This document shows positions 1 to 6,170 of a stretch of DNA of 7,632 nucleotides, one piece after another. Every line of letters starts with the position of its first letter. The first letter of the stretch is position 1. Source of the stretch: Candidatus Fonsibacter sp. GTDB taxonomy: Bacteria > Pseudomonadota > Alphaproteobacteria > Pelagibacterales > Pelagibacteraceae. Made by a program: the position numbers and the translations under genes. The stretch covers positions 1 to 7,632 of the forward strand of contig SHWR01000053.1 in assembly GCA_009693745.1 (NCBI GenBank). Reading direction: 5' to 3'. The notes below the pieces were generated by a model that was not told where the DNA came from, made no database searches, and was given only the letters and a program-made list of their open reading frames with translations.

Positions 1-249
1 AATTGTTTTCTGATCTTCTTTTAAACCAATTAGATTAATATCCTTAAAAAAATACTCTCCTTGATCAACAGTCTCAAGTAATCCTAAAATATGCAAAAAT
101 GTAGATTTTCCAGAACCAGAAGGCCCAACCAAGGATATAATATTATTTTTACTTAAAGATAAATTAACACCATTCAAGACTTGAATATTTTTACTAGCAT
201 CAATGTATTTCTTTTGAATATTTTTTAACTGTAAAAAATTATCAATCAT
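1..249 (-). CDS. lolD: LolD, ABC ATPase of lipoprotein export (N-terminal 83 codons, cut by window edge)
   Basis: This is the 5' part of an ABC transporter ATPase; the 3' part lies beyond the left edge. Reading leftward from ATG 249-247 gives 83 open codons beginning MIDNFLQLKNIQKKY. The Walker A motif GPSGSGKST is at residues 42-50, followed by FLHILGLLE, typical of the LolD/MacB/FtsE class. Signature, Walker B and H-loop motifs are not in the window. The start codon overlaps the end of the LolC/E-type permease gene by 8 nt, and an AAAGGA ribosome-binding site lies 7 nt upstream. In the family, LolD hydrolyses ATP on the inner face of the cytoplasmic membrane to drive release of outer-membrane lipoproteins to the periplasmic carrier LolA. 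The assignment as LolD rather than another MacB-type ATPase rests mainly on the adjoining LolC/E gene. Confidence 0.93.
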   Translation of the reverse strand, partial: MIDNFLQLKNIQKKYIDASKNIQVLNGVNLSLSKNNIISLVGPSGSGKSTFLHILGLLETVDQGEYFFKDINLIGLKEDQKTI

Positions 250-1465
250 ATTTTAATCCTTTGATTGGATTAAGTTTAGATGCTGAGATTGCGGGATATA
301 AACTTGCAAAGAATGTAATTAATACCGAAAAGAAACAGACAATAAGAACTGACTTATAATCTATTAATGATGGCATTTTGCTTAAAAAATAGATTTCAGG
401 AGGAAAAACTTTCACCTGAAAAACAAAACTTACAAACTGTCGGATTGACTCAATGTTATGAGCAAAAACTATGCCCAGAATAACTCCGAATATTGTTCCA
501 GAAATTCCGATAAAAGATCCCATTATAAAAAAAATTTTTGAAATTGAAAACTTAGACATTCCAAGAGTGTTAAAAATTGCTATCTCTTTGGTTTTATTTT
601 TAACCAAAATAGTCATACCTGTTACAATATTAAATGCTGCTACAATAATAATAAGGATTAAAATAATAAACATAACATTGCGCTCGACTAATAAAGCGTC
701 AAAAAATGTTTTATTATTGTCTATCCAGGTCGCAAAATAATAATTTTGAAAATTTTTCTGCAAGTCCTTTTTGTAAACATCTACATTATTGACGTCTTTA
801 ATTTTAATATCAACCGATATAAGATTTTTATTATTTTTTATAAACTCCAGAGCGTCGTTATAGGGAATAAAGACATAGTTATAATCTAACTCTGATACAC
901 CACTTGAAAAAGTAGATGCTACTTTAAATGTAAATTGTTGAGGTATCTTTCCAAAGGGTGTCGAAACATTATTTGCCGAAAGTACATTAATTTTATTATT
1001 TTTTACAACTCCAAGCTTTTCAGCTAATGCGGAGCCGATAATAACAGAACCTTTTTCAAATCCAGAGAGATCTTTAATAAACTCATCTTTAAGTAAATCT
1101 TCTTTGTTAATTCCAATAATTCCAATTCCAGAGTTAGCTCTTTCTGAAACTAACAATCCTTGAGCTTTGATAACTTTTCTAATGCTTTTAACTTCAATTT
1201 TTCTCTCATTAAAAAACTGAGTTAATTTTAAAACATTTAAATCATCATTACCTATGGAATGAACAATAATATGAGGATTAAATTTTAAAAGTTTATCAAA
1301 TAATTCAGCTCGAAAGCCATTCATTACTGACATTACGATAATTAGGGTTGCAACACCTATGGATATTCCGAGAAAAGAAAAAATAGAGATAATTTTTAAA
1401 AAACTATCTTTTTTTTTTGATCGTATATAATTTTTAATTATTAAAAACTCTGCAGCGGAAATCAA
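242..1465 (-). CDS. lolC: LolC/LolE-type lipoprotein-releasing ABC permease
   Basis: This is the membrane subunit of the lipoprotein-releasing ABC transporter (Lol), which extracts outer-membrane lipoproteins from the inner membrane. Its 407 residues match the usual LolC/E length. The layout is that of the family: a short cytoplasmic start, TM1 at about 26-48 with the FLGISIGVATLIIVMSVMNG signature, a large periplasmic domain at about 50-262, then three helices at about 263-288, 311-335 and 372-392. A conserved cytoplasmic loop KTKEIAIFNTLGMS (291-304) contacts the ATPase, and FPPEIYFLSKMP (354-365) is a family hallmark. The start is TTG (1465-1463): an in-frame TAA lies four codons upstream with no ATG between, and AAAAGG stands 5 nt before it. 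It begins 1 nt after proS and overlaps lolD by 8 nt. Only one such permease is seen here, so it may act as a homodimer (the LolF situation) rather than a LolC/LolE pair. Whether a second copy exists elsewhere cannot be judged. Confidence 0.93.
   Translation of the reverse strand: MISAAEFLIIKNYIRSKKKDSFLKIISIFSFLGISIGVATLIIVMSVMNGFRAELFDKLLKFNPHIIVHSIGNDDLNVLKLTQFFNERKIEVKSIRKVIKAQGLLVSERANSGIGIIGINKEDLLKDEFIKDLSGFEKGSVIIGSALAEKLGVVKNNKINVLSANNVSTPFGKIPQQFTFKVASTFSSGVSELDYNYVFIPYNDALEFIKNNKNLISVDIKIKDVNNVDVYKKDLQKNFQNYYFATWIDNNKTFFDALLVERNVMFIILILIIIVAAFNIVTGMTILVKNKTKEIAIFNTLGMSKFSISKIFFIMGSFIGISGTIFGVILGIVFAHNIESIRQFVSFVFQVKVFPPEIYFLSKMPSLIDYKSVLIVCFFSVLITFFASLYPAISASKLNPIKGLKYD
257..262 (-). 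promoter_or_regulatory. Shine-Dalgarno site of lolD
   Basis: AAAGGA on the minus strand sits 7 nt before the lolD ATG, inside the last codons of the upstream permease gene. It is the clearest ribosome-binding site in the window. Most other starts here have only A/T-rich sequence upstream, so lolD may be initiated independently as well as by coupling (inference). Confidence 0.6.
1409..1418 (-). repeat. A10 homopolymer in lolC
   Basis: Ten consecutive A on the coding strand encode the Ser-Lys-Lys-Lys stretch at residues 16-19, just before TM1. The frame is intact. Such tracts are prone to polymerase slippage, and this one lies so early that a slip would abolish the protein. Confidence 0.8.
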
Positions 1466-1466
1466 T

Positions 1467-2789
1467 TTAACCTTTTAATTTTTTTATTTTTTTTATTATT
1501 TCTTCAATTGTTAACATTTCGGTTTTTGCATTTAACTCCTTAAATTCTAGTTTGTCGTCATTACTTTTTGAGCCAATAATAATTTGATAAGGAATTCCTA
1601 TTAAATCAAAGTTTTTAAATTTACTCGATGGACTTTCTAGAGTGTCATCTAGGATAGCATCAATAGAATTACTTTTTAAAGTTTCATAAATTTTTCGGGC
1701 TTTATCTAAAGGAGCCGTATCTGATTTATTATTAAGTGAAATAACTGCAATATCAAATGGAGATATCACAAGTGGCCACTTCATTACACCTTCAACACAT
1801 TTTGCTTCGATGACCGCTGCAACAAGTCTTGAAACTCCAATTCCATATGATCCCATCTCAACACTAATATTCTTTCCTTCTTTGTTTGAAACATTTGCTT
1901 TCATTGGCTGTGAATATTTATTTCCAAAATAAAAGATATGACCTACTTCAATTCCTTTTGTTGCTAATTGATTGGCTTTTGAAACTTTTTCATTAAATTC
2001 ATTTTCAGAATGTTTTTCATCTGTTGCACTGTAGGGAGTTGAGAATGCTGAAATCATTTTGCTAATGGAAGCTTCAGAATTATCAAAACTATTAATATCA
2101 ATATTTAATAATGATTTATCTAAGTAAACTTGGCTCTCACCAGTATCTGCTAAAATAATAAATTCATGGGAAGCATCTCCACCAATTGGACCTGAACTTG
2201 CACGTAGCGGTAATGCTTTTAATTCTAATCTAGTAAATGTTCTAAGGTAAGCATAAAACATTTTATTATAAGATTTTATTGCATCCTCTCTAGTAAGATC
2301 AAAAGAATAAGAGTCTTTCATTAAGAATTCTCTGCAACGCATCACACCAAATCTTGGTCTAATCTCGTCTCTGAACTTCCACTGAATGTGATAAAGAATT
2401 AATGGTAATGCTTTGTAAGATTTAATGTTGTCTCTAAATATTTCAGTAATTAATTCCTCATTAGTTGGTCCATATAATAACTCTCGATCACTTCGGTCTT
2501 TAATTCTAAGCATTTCCTGACCATAATCATTATATCTGCCACTTTCTTTCCAAATATCTGCTGATTGGATTGTTGGCATTAACATTTCTTGAGCGCCAAC
2601 ATTATTTTGCTCTTCTCTGACAACTTGCTCAATCTTTTTTAAAACTTTAAGTCCTAAAGGAAGCCAAGAATAAATTCCTGCAGCACTTTGTCTGATCATT
2701 CCGGCTTTAAGCATTAATTGATGTGACTTTAATTTAGCATCAGCTGAAACTTCTCTAAGAACAGGGAAAAATAACTTTGAAATCAACAT
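1467..2789 (-). CDS. proS: Prolyl-tRNA synthetase, short alphaproteobacterial form
   Basis: This class II aminoacyl-tRNA synthetase charges tRNA-Pro with proline in the cytoplasm. It has 440 residues. Visible signatures are the ATP/proline-site GPTNEE at 107-112 (GPTHEE in many other bacteria), motif 2 around FRDEIRPRFG at 139-148 with MRCREFLMKDSYSF following, GGDASHEF at 203-210, and motif 3 GSYGIGVSR at 313-321. The C-terminal anticodon-binding domain starts near ISPFDIAV at 342. The region between motifs 2 and 3 is only about 65 residues where the roughly 180-residue INS editing domain sits in E. coli-type ProS, so this is the shortened form known from Alphaproteobacteria, with little or no cis editing of Ala-tRNA-Pro (family knowledge). 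The start ATG 2789-2787 overlaps the DUF1467 stop by 1 nt (TAATG), with no visible Shine-Dalgarno, suggesting translational coupling. Confidence 0.97.
   Translation of the reverse strand: MLISKLFFPVLREVSADAKLKSHQLMLKAGMIRQSAAGIYSWLPLGLKVLKKIEQVVREEQNNVGAQEMLMPTIQSADIWKESGRYNDYGQEMLRIKDRSDRELLYGPTNEELITEIFRDNIKSYKALPLILYHIQWKFRDEIRPRFGVMRCREFLMKDSYSFDLTREDAIKSYNKMFYAYLRTFTRLELKALPLRASSGPIGGDASHEFIILADTGESQVYLDKSLLNIDINSFDNSEASISKMISAFSTPYSATDEKHSENEFNEKVSKANQLATKGIEVGHIFYFGNKYSQPMKANVSNKEGKNISVEMGSYGIGVSRLVAAVIEAKCVEGVMKWPLVISPFDIAVISLNNKSDTAPLDKARKIYETLKSNSIDAILDDTLESPSSKFKNFDLIGIPYQIIIGSKSNDDKLEFKELNAKTEMLTIEEIIKKIKKLKG
1471..1476 (-). promoter_or_regulatory. Weak Shine-Dalgarno site supporting the TTG start of lolC
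   Basis: AAAAGG on the minus strand is 5 nt upstream of TTG 1465-1463, within the last codons of proS. With the in-frame stop just upstream (TAA 1477-1475), it supports TTG as the real start. Confidence 0.45.
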
Positions 2790-3040
2790 TAAAATAATAA
2801 TTTTCTAATATAGAACAAATCTAATTTGTCTAAAGCAAAGATTAAAGAAAAAATAACTGTCGTCATAATTGTTGTTATTAAAATCTTTTTTTTCATTTTA
2901 GATTCAATCGGAGCCCCAGGATCGGTACCTTTTTGAAAATTTACAGAATCAATTTGATTGGTAACGCCAAAAGGTAATACCATGAACAGAATAATCATCC
3001 ATAAATTTACATAAATGATAATGCCACCAGTTATTGACAT
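2789..3040 (-). CDS. DUF1467 family small membrane protein, function unknown
   Basis: This is an 83-residue protein with two predicted membrane helices, at about 5-25 and 52-71. Between them is a polar loop carrying KGTDPGAPIESKMKKK (37-52). The pattern of MVLPFGVTNQ at the end of helix 1, then the GT-(D/E)-PGAP loop and a basic patch leading into helix 2, matches the alphaproteobacterial DUF1467 family. The basic KMKKK before helix 2 suggests that the loop faces the cytoplasm (positive-inside rule, inference). It starts at ATG 3040-3038, 3 nt after rnj ends, and its stop overlaps the proS start by 1 nt. No Shine-Dalgarno is visible. No biochemical role is known to me, and its place between RNase J and ProS does not define one. 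Confidence 0.88.
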   Translation of the reverse strand: MSITGGIIIYVNLWMIILFMVLPFGVTNQIDSVNFQKGTDPGAPIESKMKKKILITTIMTTVIFSLIFALDKLDLFYIRKLLF

Positions 3041-3043
3041 GAA

Positions 3044-4714
3044 CTAAAGTCTAACTAAATTAATATTTACTAAGGGTTTTTTTCCAGATTTATCGTTAAT
3101 TAATTTTCTACAATTACCTTTTAAAGTATCGATTAGATTTTTTTCTTGTTTTGAATTATTTAAATTAAAAGTTTTACAAGTATCCATAACCACATCTTCT
3201 AGATCATATTCGATCTCACTTGCATCTTCATGGATAAATGGGATGCCCTTTAGAGTAATAATTGGATTATTTTTTATCTGACCATTCTTAGAAATTAAAA
3301 CTGTAATCTCCATATAGCCGTTTGCTGCCATATTCCTTCTCTCTTTCAATATGTGAGAGTCGTTATCAATTAAAACTTTGCCATCTAAATAAACTCTACC
3401 CCATGTAACCTTATCGACTACTTGCGGCTCGCCTGGTGATAGTCTTATAATTTCGCCATTGCTCACTTTAACTGGAAACTTAATACCCATCTCTTTTGCA
3501 AAACTAATATGTTCAGCCATATGTCTTTGCTCACCATGAACTGGAATTAATATTTTTGGTTTAACCCAAGCATACATTTTTTTAAGATCTTCACGAGCAG
3601 GATGCCCTGATACATGAATCATAGAATTTTCTTCAGACAAAACATTGATATTGTTTTTAGAAAAGTCATTAAAAATTTTAAATAATCTTTTTTCATTTCC
3701 TGGAATAATACGTGAAGAAAAAATAACGTTATCATTTTTTTCAAGATTAAGATCGGGGTGGGTTCCTTTTGCAATTCTTGCTAAAGCTGCTCTTTGTTCG
3801 CCTTGTGAACCTGTGCAGAGAAATACAATTTTATTTTTTGGTATTTTTTTACAATCTCTAACATCAATTGGAACTTTAATATCTTGTAAATAATTACACT
3901 GTCTTGCAAGCTGGTAAATTCTATTCATTGATCTTCCAACTAAACAAACTTCTCTTCCAATTTTTTCTGCAACTTTGAAAACTGTTTCCATTCTTGCAAC
4001 GTTAGATGCGAAAGATGTAATAACGATCCTGTTTTTCATCTTCTCTAGAACAGTTAAAAGGCCACTTCTTACTAAACTTTCTGACCCTGAGGATCCTAAA
4101 TTAAAAATATTAGTAGAGTCGCAGACCATTGCAAGTACACCTTTATTCCCAAGTTCTGTTAATTTCTTAACATCAGTTTTTTCTCCAATTAACGGGTTGT
4201 CATCAATCTTCCAATCTGCTGTATGCAAAACAACTCCTTCAGGCGTTGTGATCGCAAGTCCGTTAGGTTCTAAAATGGAATGAGTAAGAGTAACGTAATC
4301 AATATCAAATGGGCCTAATTTTACGTTGCCGTTTAGTTTAACAATTTTTAAATGACTGCTAATATTAATTTTAAGTTCTTTAAATTTTTCTCTAACAATA
4401 GCTGCAGTAAATGGTGTTGCATAAATTGGACACTTCAGCATAGGCCACAAATGAGCAATAGCCCCGACATGATCTTCATGGGCATGGGTTAGAACTATTC
4501 CCAGTAAGTTTTTTTTTTGATTTACAATAAATTCTGGGTTTGGAAGAATGACTTCTATACCTGGAATATTATCATCAGAAAAAGTAACGCCAATATCAAC
4601 AATAATCCATTTGTACTCACCTGGCTTACCGTAGCCAAATAAATTCAAATTCATTCCAATCTCACCTGCTCCACCTAGTGAGCAATAAACTAACTCTTGT
4701 CCACCTTTAACCAT
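3044..4714 (-). CDS. rnj: Ribonuclease J (metallo-beta-lactamase / beta-CASP RNase)
   Basis: This is a zinc-dependent ribonuclease of the RNase J family, which combines 5'-3' exonuclease and endonuclease activity in mRNA decay and rRNA maturation. It has 556 residues, the usual length. The N-terminus carries LGGAGEIGMN (13-22). Metal-binding residues are visible: HAHEDH at 77-82 (H77, H79, D81, H82), H145 in LTHSILEP, D167 in HTADWKID, and H393 in PVHGE. The beta-CASP part includes TGSQGE (301-306) and HVSGHP (367-372), whose residues bind the RNA phosphates in family structures. The C-terminal domain (from about 440) is present, so the enzyme looks intact and active. The start ATG 4714-4712 overlaps the coaX stop by 1 nt (TAATG), and its upstream sequence is pure A/T with no Shine-Dalgarno. 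The stop is TAG, the only one in the window. Confidence 0.96.
   Translation of the reverse strand: MVKGGQELVYCSLGGAGEIGMNLNLFGYGKPGEYKWIIVDIGVTFSDDNIPGIEVILPNPEFIVNQKKNLLGIVLTHAHEDHVGAIAHLWPMLKCPIYATPFTAAIVREKFKELKINISSHLKIVKLNGNVKLGPFDIDYVTLTHSILEPNGLAITTPEGVVLHTADWKIDDNPLIGEKTDVKKLTELGNKGVLAMVCDSTNIFNLGSSGSESLVRSGLLTVLEKMKNRIVITSFASNVARMETVFKVAEKIGREVCLVGRSMNRIYQLARQCNYLQDIKVPIDVRDCKKIPKNKIVFLCTGSQGEQRAALARIAKGTHPDLNLEKNDNVIFSSRIIPGNEKRLFKIFNDFSKNNINVLSEENSMIHVSGHPAREDLKKMYAWVKPKILIPVHGEQRHMAEHISFAKEMGIKFPVKVSNGEIIRLSPGEPQVVDKVTWGRVYLDGKVLIDNDSHILKERRNMAANGYMEITVLISKNGQIKNNPIITLKGIPFIHEDASEIEYDLEDVVMDTCKTFNLNNSKQEKNLIDTLKGNCRKLINDKSGKKPLVNINLVRL
4509..4518 (-). repeat. A10 homopolymer in rnj
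   Basis: Ten consecutive A on the coding strand span the Gln-Lys-Lys-Asn codons at residues 66-69, a few codons before the catalytic HAHEDH motif. The frame is intact. Confidence 0.8.
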
Positions 4715-5475
4715 TAAATATTTTTTAAATTAAATTTTAAAGTTTCAGCTATTCCTTTTAAAGTTATTTGCTGGTCAATAACTTTGTCTTTGAATGGGAA
4801 AGAAGAAAAGAAAATATTTGCAAGTCCTCCTGTAAAAATAACTAGATATTTTTTTTTTGTTTCTTTAATAATTTTTTGCACAAGTTCTTTAATTAAACCA
4901 ATATAGCCCCAATACATGCCGTTGTTCATAGCACTTACAGTATCTTTTCCTATGTATTTATTAGTTTTCTTTAATTTTATTAAAGGAAGTTTCGCTGTTG
5001 CTTCTTTTAAAACTTTTAATGACAAATTAATACCAGGTGTAATCATCCCACCTATATAGATATTTTTAACAATAACATCAAAAGTTGTTGCTGTTCCAAA
5101 ATCAATAATAATTGCATTTTTTTTATAAATTTTATATGCGGCAATAGCATTCACAATCCTGTCTGATCCTACTTGTTTAGGTTTATTAATTTTAATCTTA
5201 ATTGGAAGATTAAGATTTTTATCTTTTATTTCACTAAAATGGATATTTTTTATTTTTAACAATTTTTTTAATTTAGTAAATGCAATTGGTACAACGCTTG
5301 AGCAAAGTGCTCCTTTATAAAAACCTTTTTTTATTTTTCTATTAACAATGCCAAGACGACCTTTTAAAATATTTAAAGTATCAACGGTAAATTTATTAGA
5401 ATACTTATTGGTTAACTTATTAAAATTAACAAAATCAATATTCGTATTTCCGATGTCGACAATCAAATAATTCAA
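4714..5475 (-). CDS. coaX: Type III pantothenate kinase
   Basis: CoaX phosphorylates pantothenate to 4'-phosphopantothenate, the first step of coenzyme A synthesis. Its 253 residues are normal length. Family signatures of the ASKHA fold are present in order: DIGNTN (7-12, phosphate loop), CSSVVP (58-63), GSDR (103-106, containing the family's catalytic Asp105), DFGTATT (125-131), GGMITPG (142-148), the IGKDTVSAMNNG stretch (175-186) and TGG (215-217). The start is TTG 5475-5473: the in-frame stop TAG at 5484-5482 leaves no other start upstream, and DIGNTN follows at the expected distance. It overlaps the birA stop by 4 nt (TTGA) and the rnj start by 1 nt. The protein is very lysine-rich (42 of 253), more than its neighbours rnj and proS, yet all key motifs are kept. 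Type III kinases are not feedback-inhibited by CoA (family knowledge). Confidence 0.96.
   Translation of the reverse strand: MNYLIVDIGNTNIDFVNFNKLTNKYSNKFTVDTLNILKGRLGIVNRKIKKGFYKGALCSSVVPIAFTKLKKLLKIKNIHFSEIKDKNLNLPIKIKINKPKQVGSDRIVNAIAAYKIYKKNAIIIDFGTATTFDVIVKNIYIGGMITPGINLSLKVLKEATAKLPLIKLKKTNKYIGKDTVSAMNNGMYWGYIGLIKELVQKIIKETKKKYLVIFTGGLANIFFSSFPFKDKVIDQQITLKGIAETLKFNLKNI
4849..4858 (-). repeat. A10 homopolymer in coaX
   Basis: Ten consecutive A on the coding strand encode Thr-Lys-Lys-Lys at residues 206-209, just before the TGG motif. The frame is intact. Confidence 0.8.
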
Positions 5476-6170
5476 ACTAAACTACCATTTGTAAAATAAT
5501 CTTTGTGATTATTGTGCTCTAAAATCAAAGCACCGTTGTTATTAATGCCTCTAAAAATACCCTTATAAGTCTTATTGGTTATTTTAAAATTTATAAACTT
5601 ATTTTTCAAAAAAGCATATTTATTCCAATCTTTAGCGATCTTTTTAAATGAATATTTTTTATGAATAACATTACTTAAGAAAGCTTTTTTAAGGTTTTCT
5701 ACCAATTCACTTAGGTTAATTTTCTTTTTTGTTTCTATATTTAAGTAAGTCGTTGGATATTTTTTAATTTTCGGGGAAGATTTTATATTAATACCAATAC
5801 CAATTATTAAAAAAAACTTATTAAAGATAATACTCTCCTGCAAAATTCCACATACTTTTTTATTATTAATATAAAGATCATTAGGCCACTTTAAAGTAAC
5901 ATTTTTAATATTATAATTTTTTAAAATATTTCTAATTTGTAATTGTACTAAAAACTGAATTTTTTTTAAATTTGATTTTAAAGCTGGAAAAAAAATAGTA
6001 AAATACAAATTTCCTTTAGGCGAAATCCATTTATTACCATATCTACCTCGACCTTTAATTTGTTCATCTGCAGTGACAATCCCTTGCAAAATTTTATGTT
6101 CAGTAATTAATGATCTTGCAAAATCATTAGTGCTTTCTATTTTTGTAAAATTAAAAATAGGCAGATTCAT
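5472..6170 (-). CDS. birA: Biotin--[acetyl-CoA-carboxylase] ligase, group I (no DNA-binding domain)
   Basis: This enzyme activates biotin with ATP and transfers it to the lysine of biotin carboxyl carrier proteins such as AccB. It has 232 residues and begins directly with the catalytic domain: ESTND (12-16), the biotinyl-AMP loop GRGRYGNKW (40-48) followed by SPKGNLYFT, KWPNDLY (94-100), KVCGILQE (105-112) with the biotin-site lysine, and GIGINIK (124-130). A small SH3-like C-terminal domain covers about 185-232. There is no N-terminal helix-turn-helix, so unlike E. coli BirA it cannot act as a biotin-operon repressor by that domain. ATG 6170-6168 directly abuts the nuoN stop (0 nt), with A/T-rich sequence and no Shine-Dalgarno upstream, and its stop overlaps the coaX start by 4 nt. 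The protein is rich in Lys (35 of 232), Asn and Ile. Confidence 0.94.
   Translation of the reverse strand: MNLPIFNFTKIESTNDFARSLITEHKILQGIVTADEQIKGRGRYGNKWISPKGNLYFTIFFPALKSNLKKIQFLVQLQIRNILKNYNIKNVTLKWPNDLYINNKKVCGILQESIIFNKFFLIIGIGINIKSSPKIKKYPTTYLNIETKKKINLSELVENLKKAFLSNVIHKKYSFKKIAKDWNKYAFLKNKFINFKITNKTYKGIFRGINNNGALILEHNNHKDYFTNGSLV

Noticed and set aside
471..740. 89-codon open frame on the plus strand
   Set aside because: It lies wholly antisense to the C-terminal helices of the LolC/E permease, has a repetitive Ile/Leu composition typical of a reverse-strand shadow of a membrane gene, and has no family signature.
1487..1494. T-run near the proS/lolC junction as a possible terminator
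   Set aside because: On the transcribed (minus) strand it is an A-run encoding lysines near the ProS C-terminus, with no stable GC-rich hairpin. It cannot be an intrinsic terminator for these genes.
3645..3893. 82-codon open frame on the plus strand
   Set aside because: It is antisense to the beta-CASP part of rnj, with no recognisable motif or clear ribosome-binding site. The rnj frame is strongly supported by its catalytic residues.
3975..4283. 102-codon open frame on the plus strand
   Set aside because: It is antisense to rnj residues around 145-245, with low-complexity Ser/Leu/Pro composition and no homology I recognise.
4702..4709. AAAGGTGG on the minus strand, resembling a Shine-Dalgarno site, just inside the rnj start
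   Set aside because: It lies downstream of the rnj ATG and encodes Lys-Gly-Gly. No usable start codon follows at the right distance, so it does not define an alternative start.
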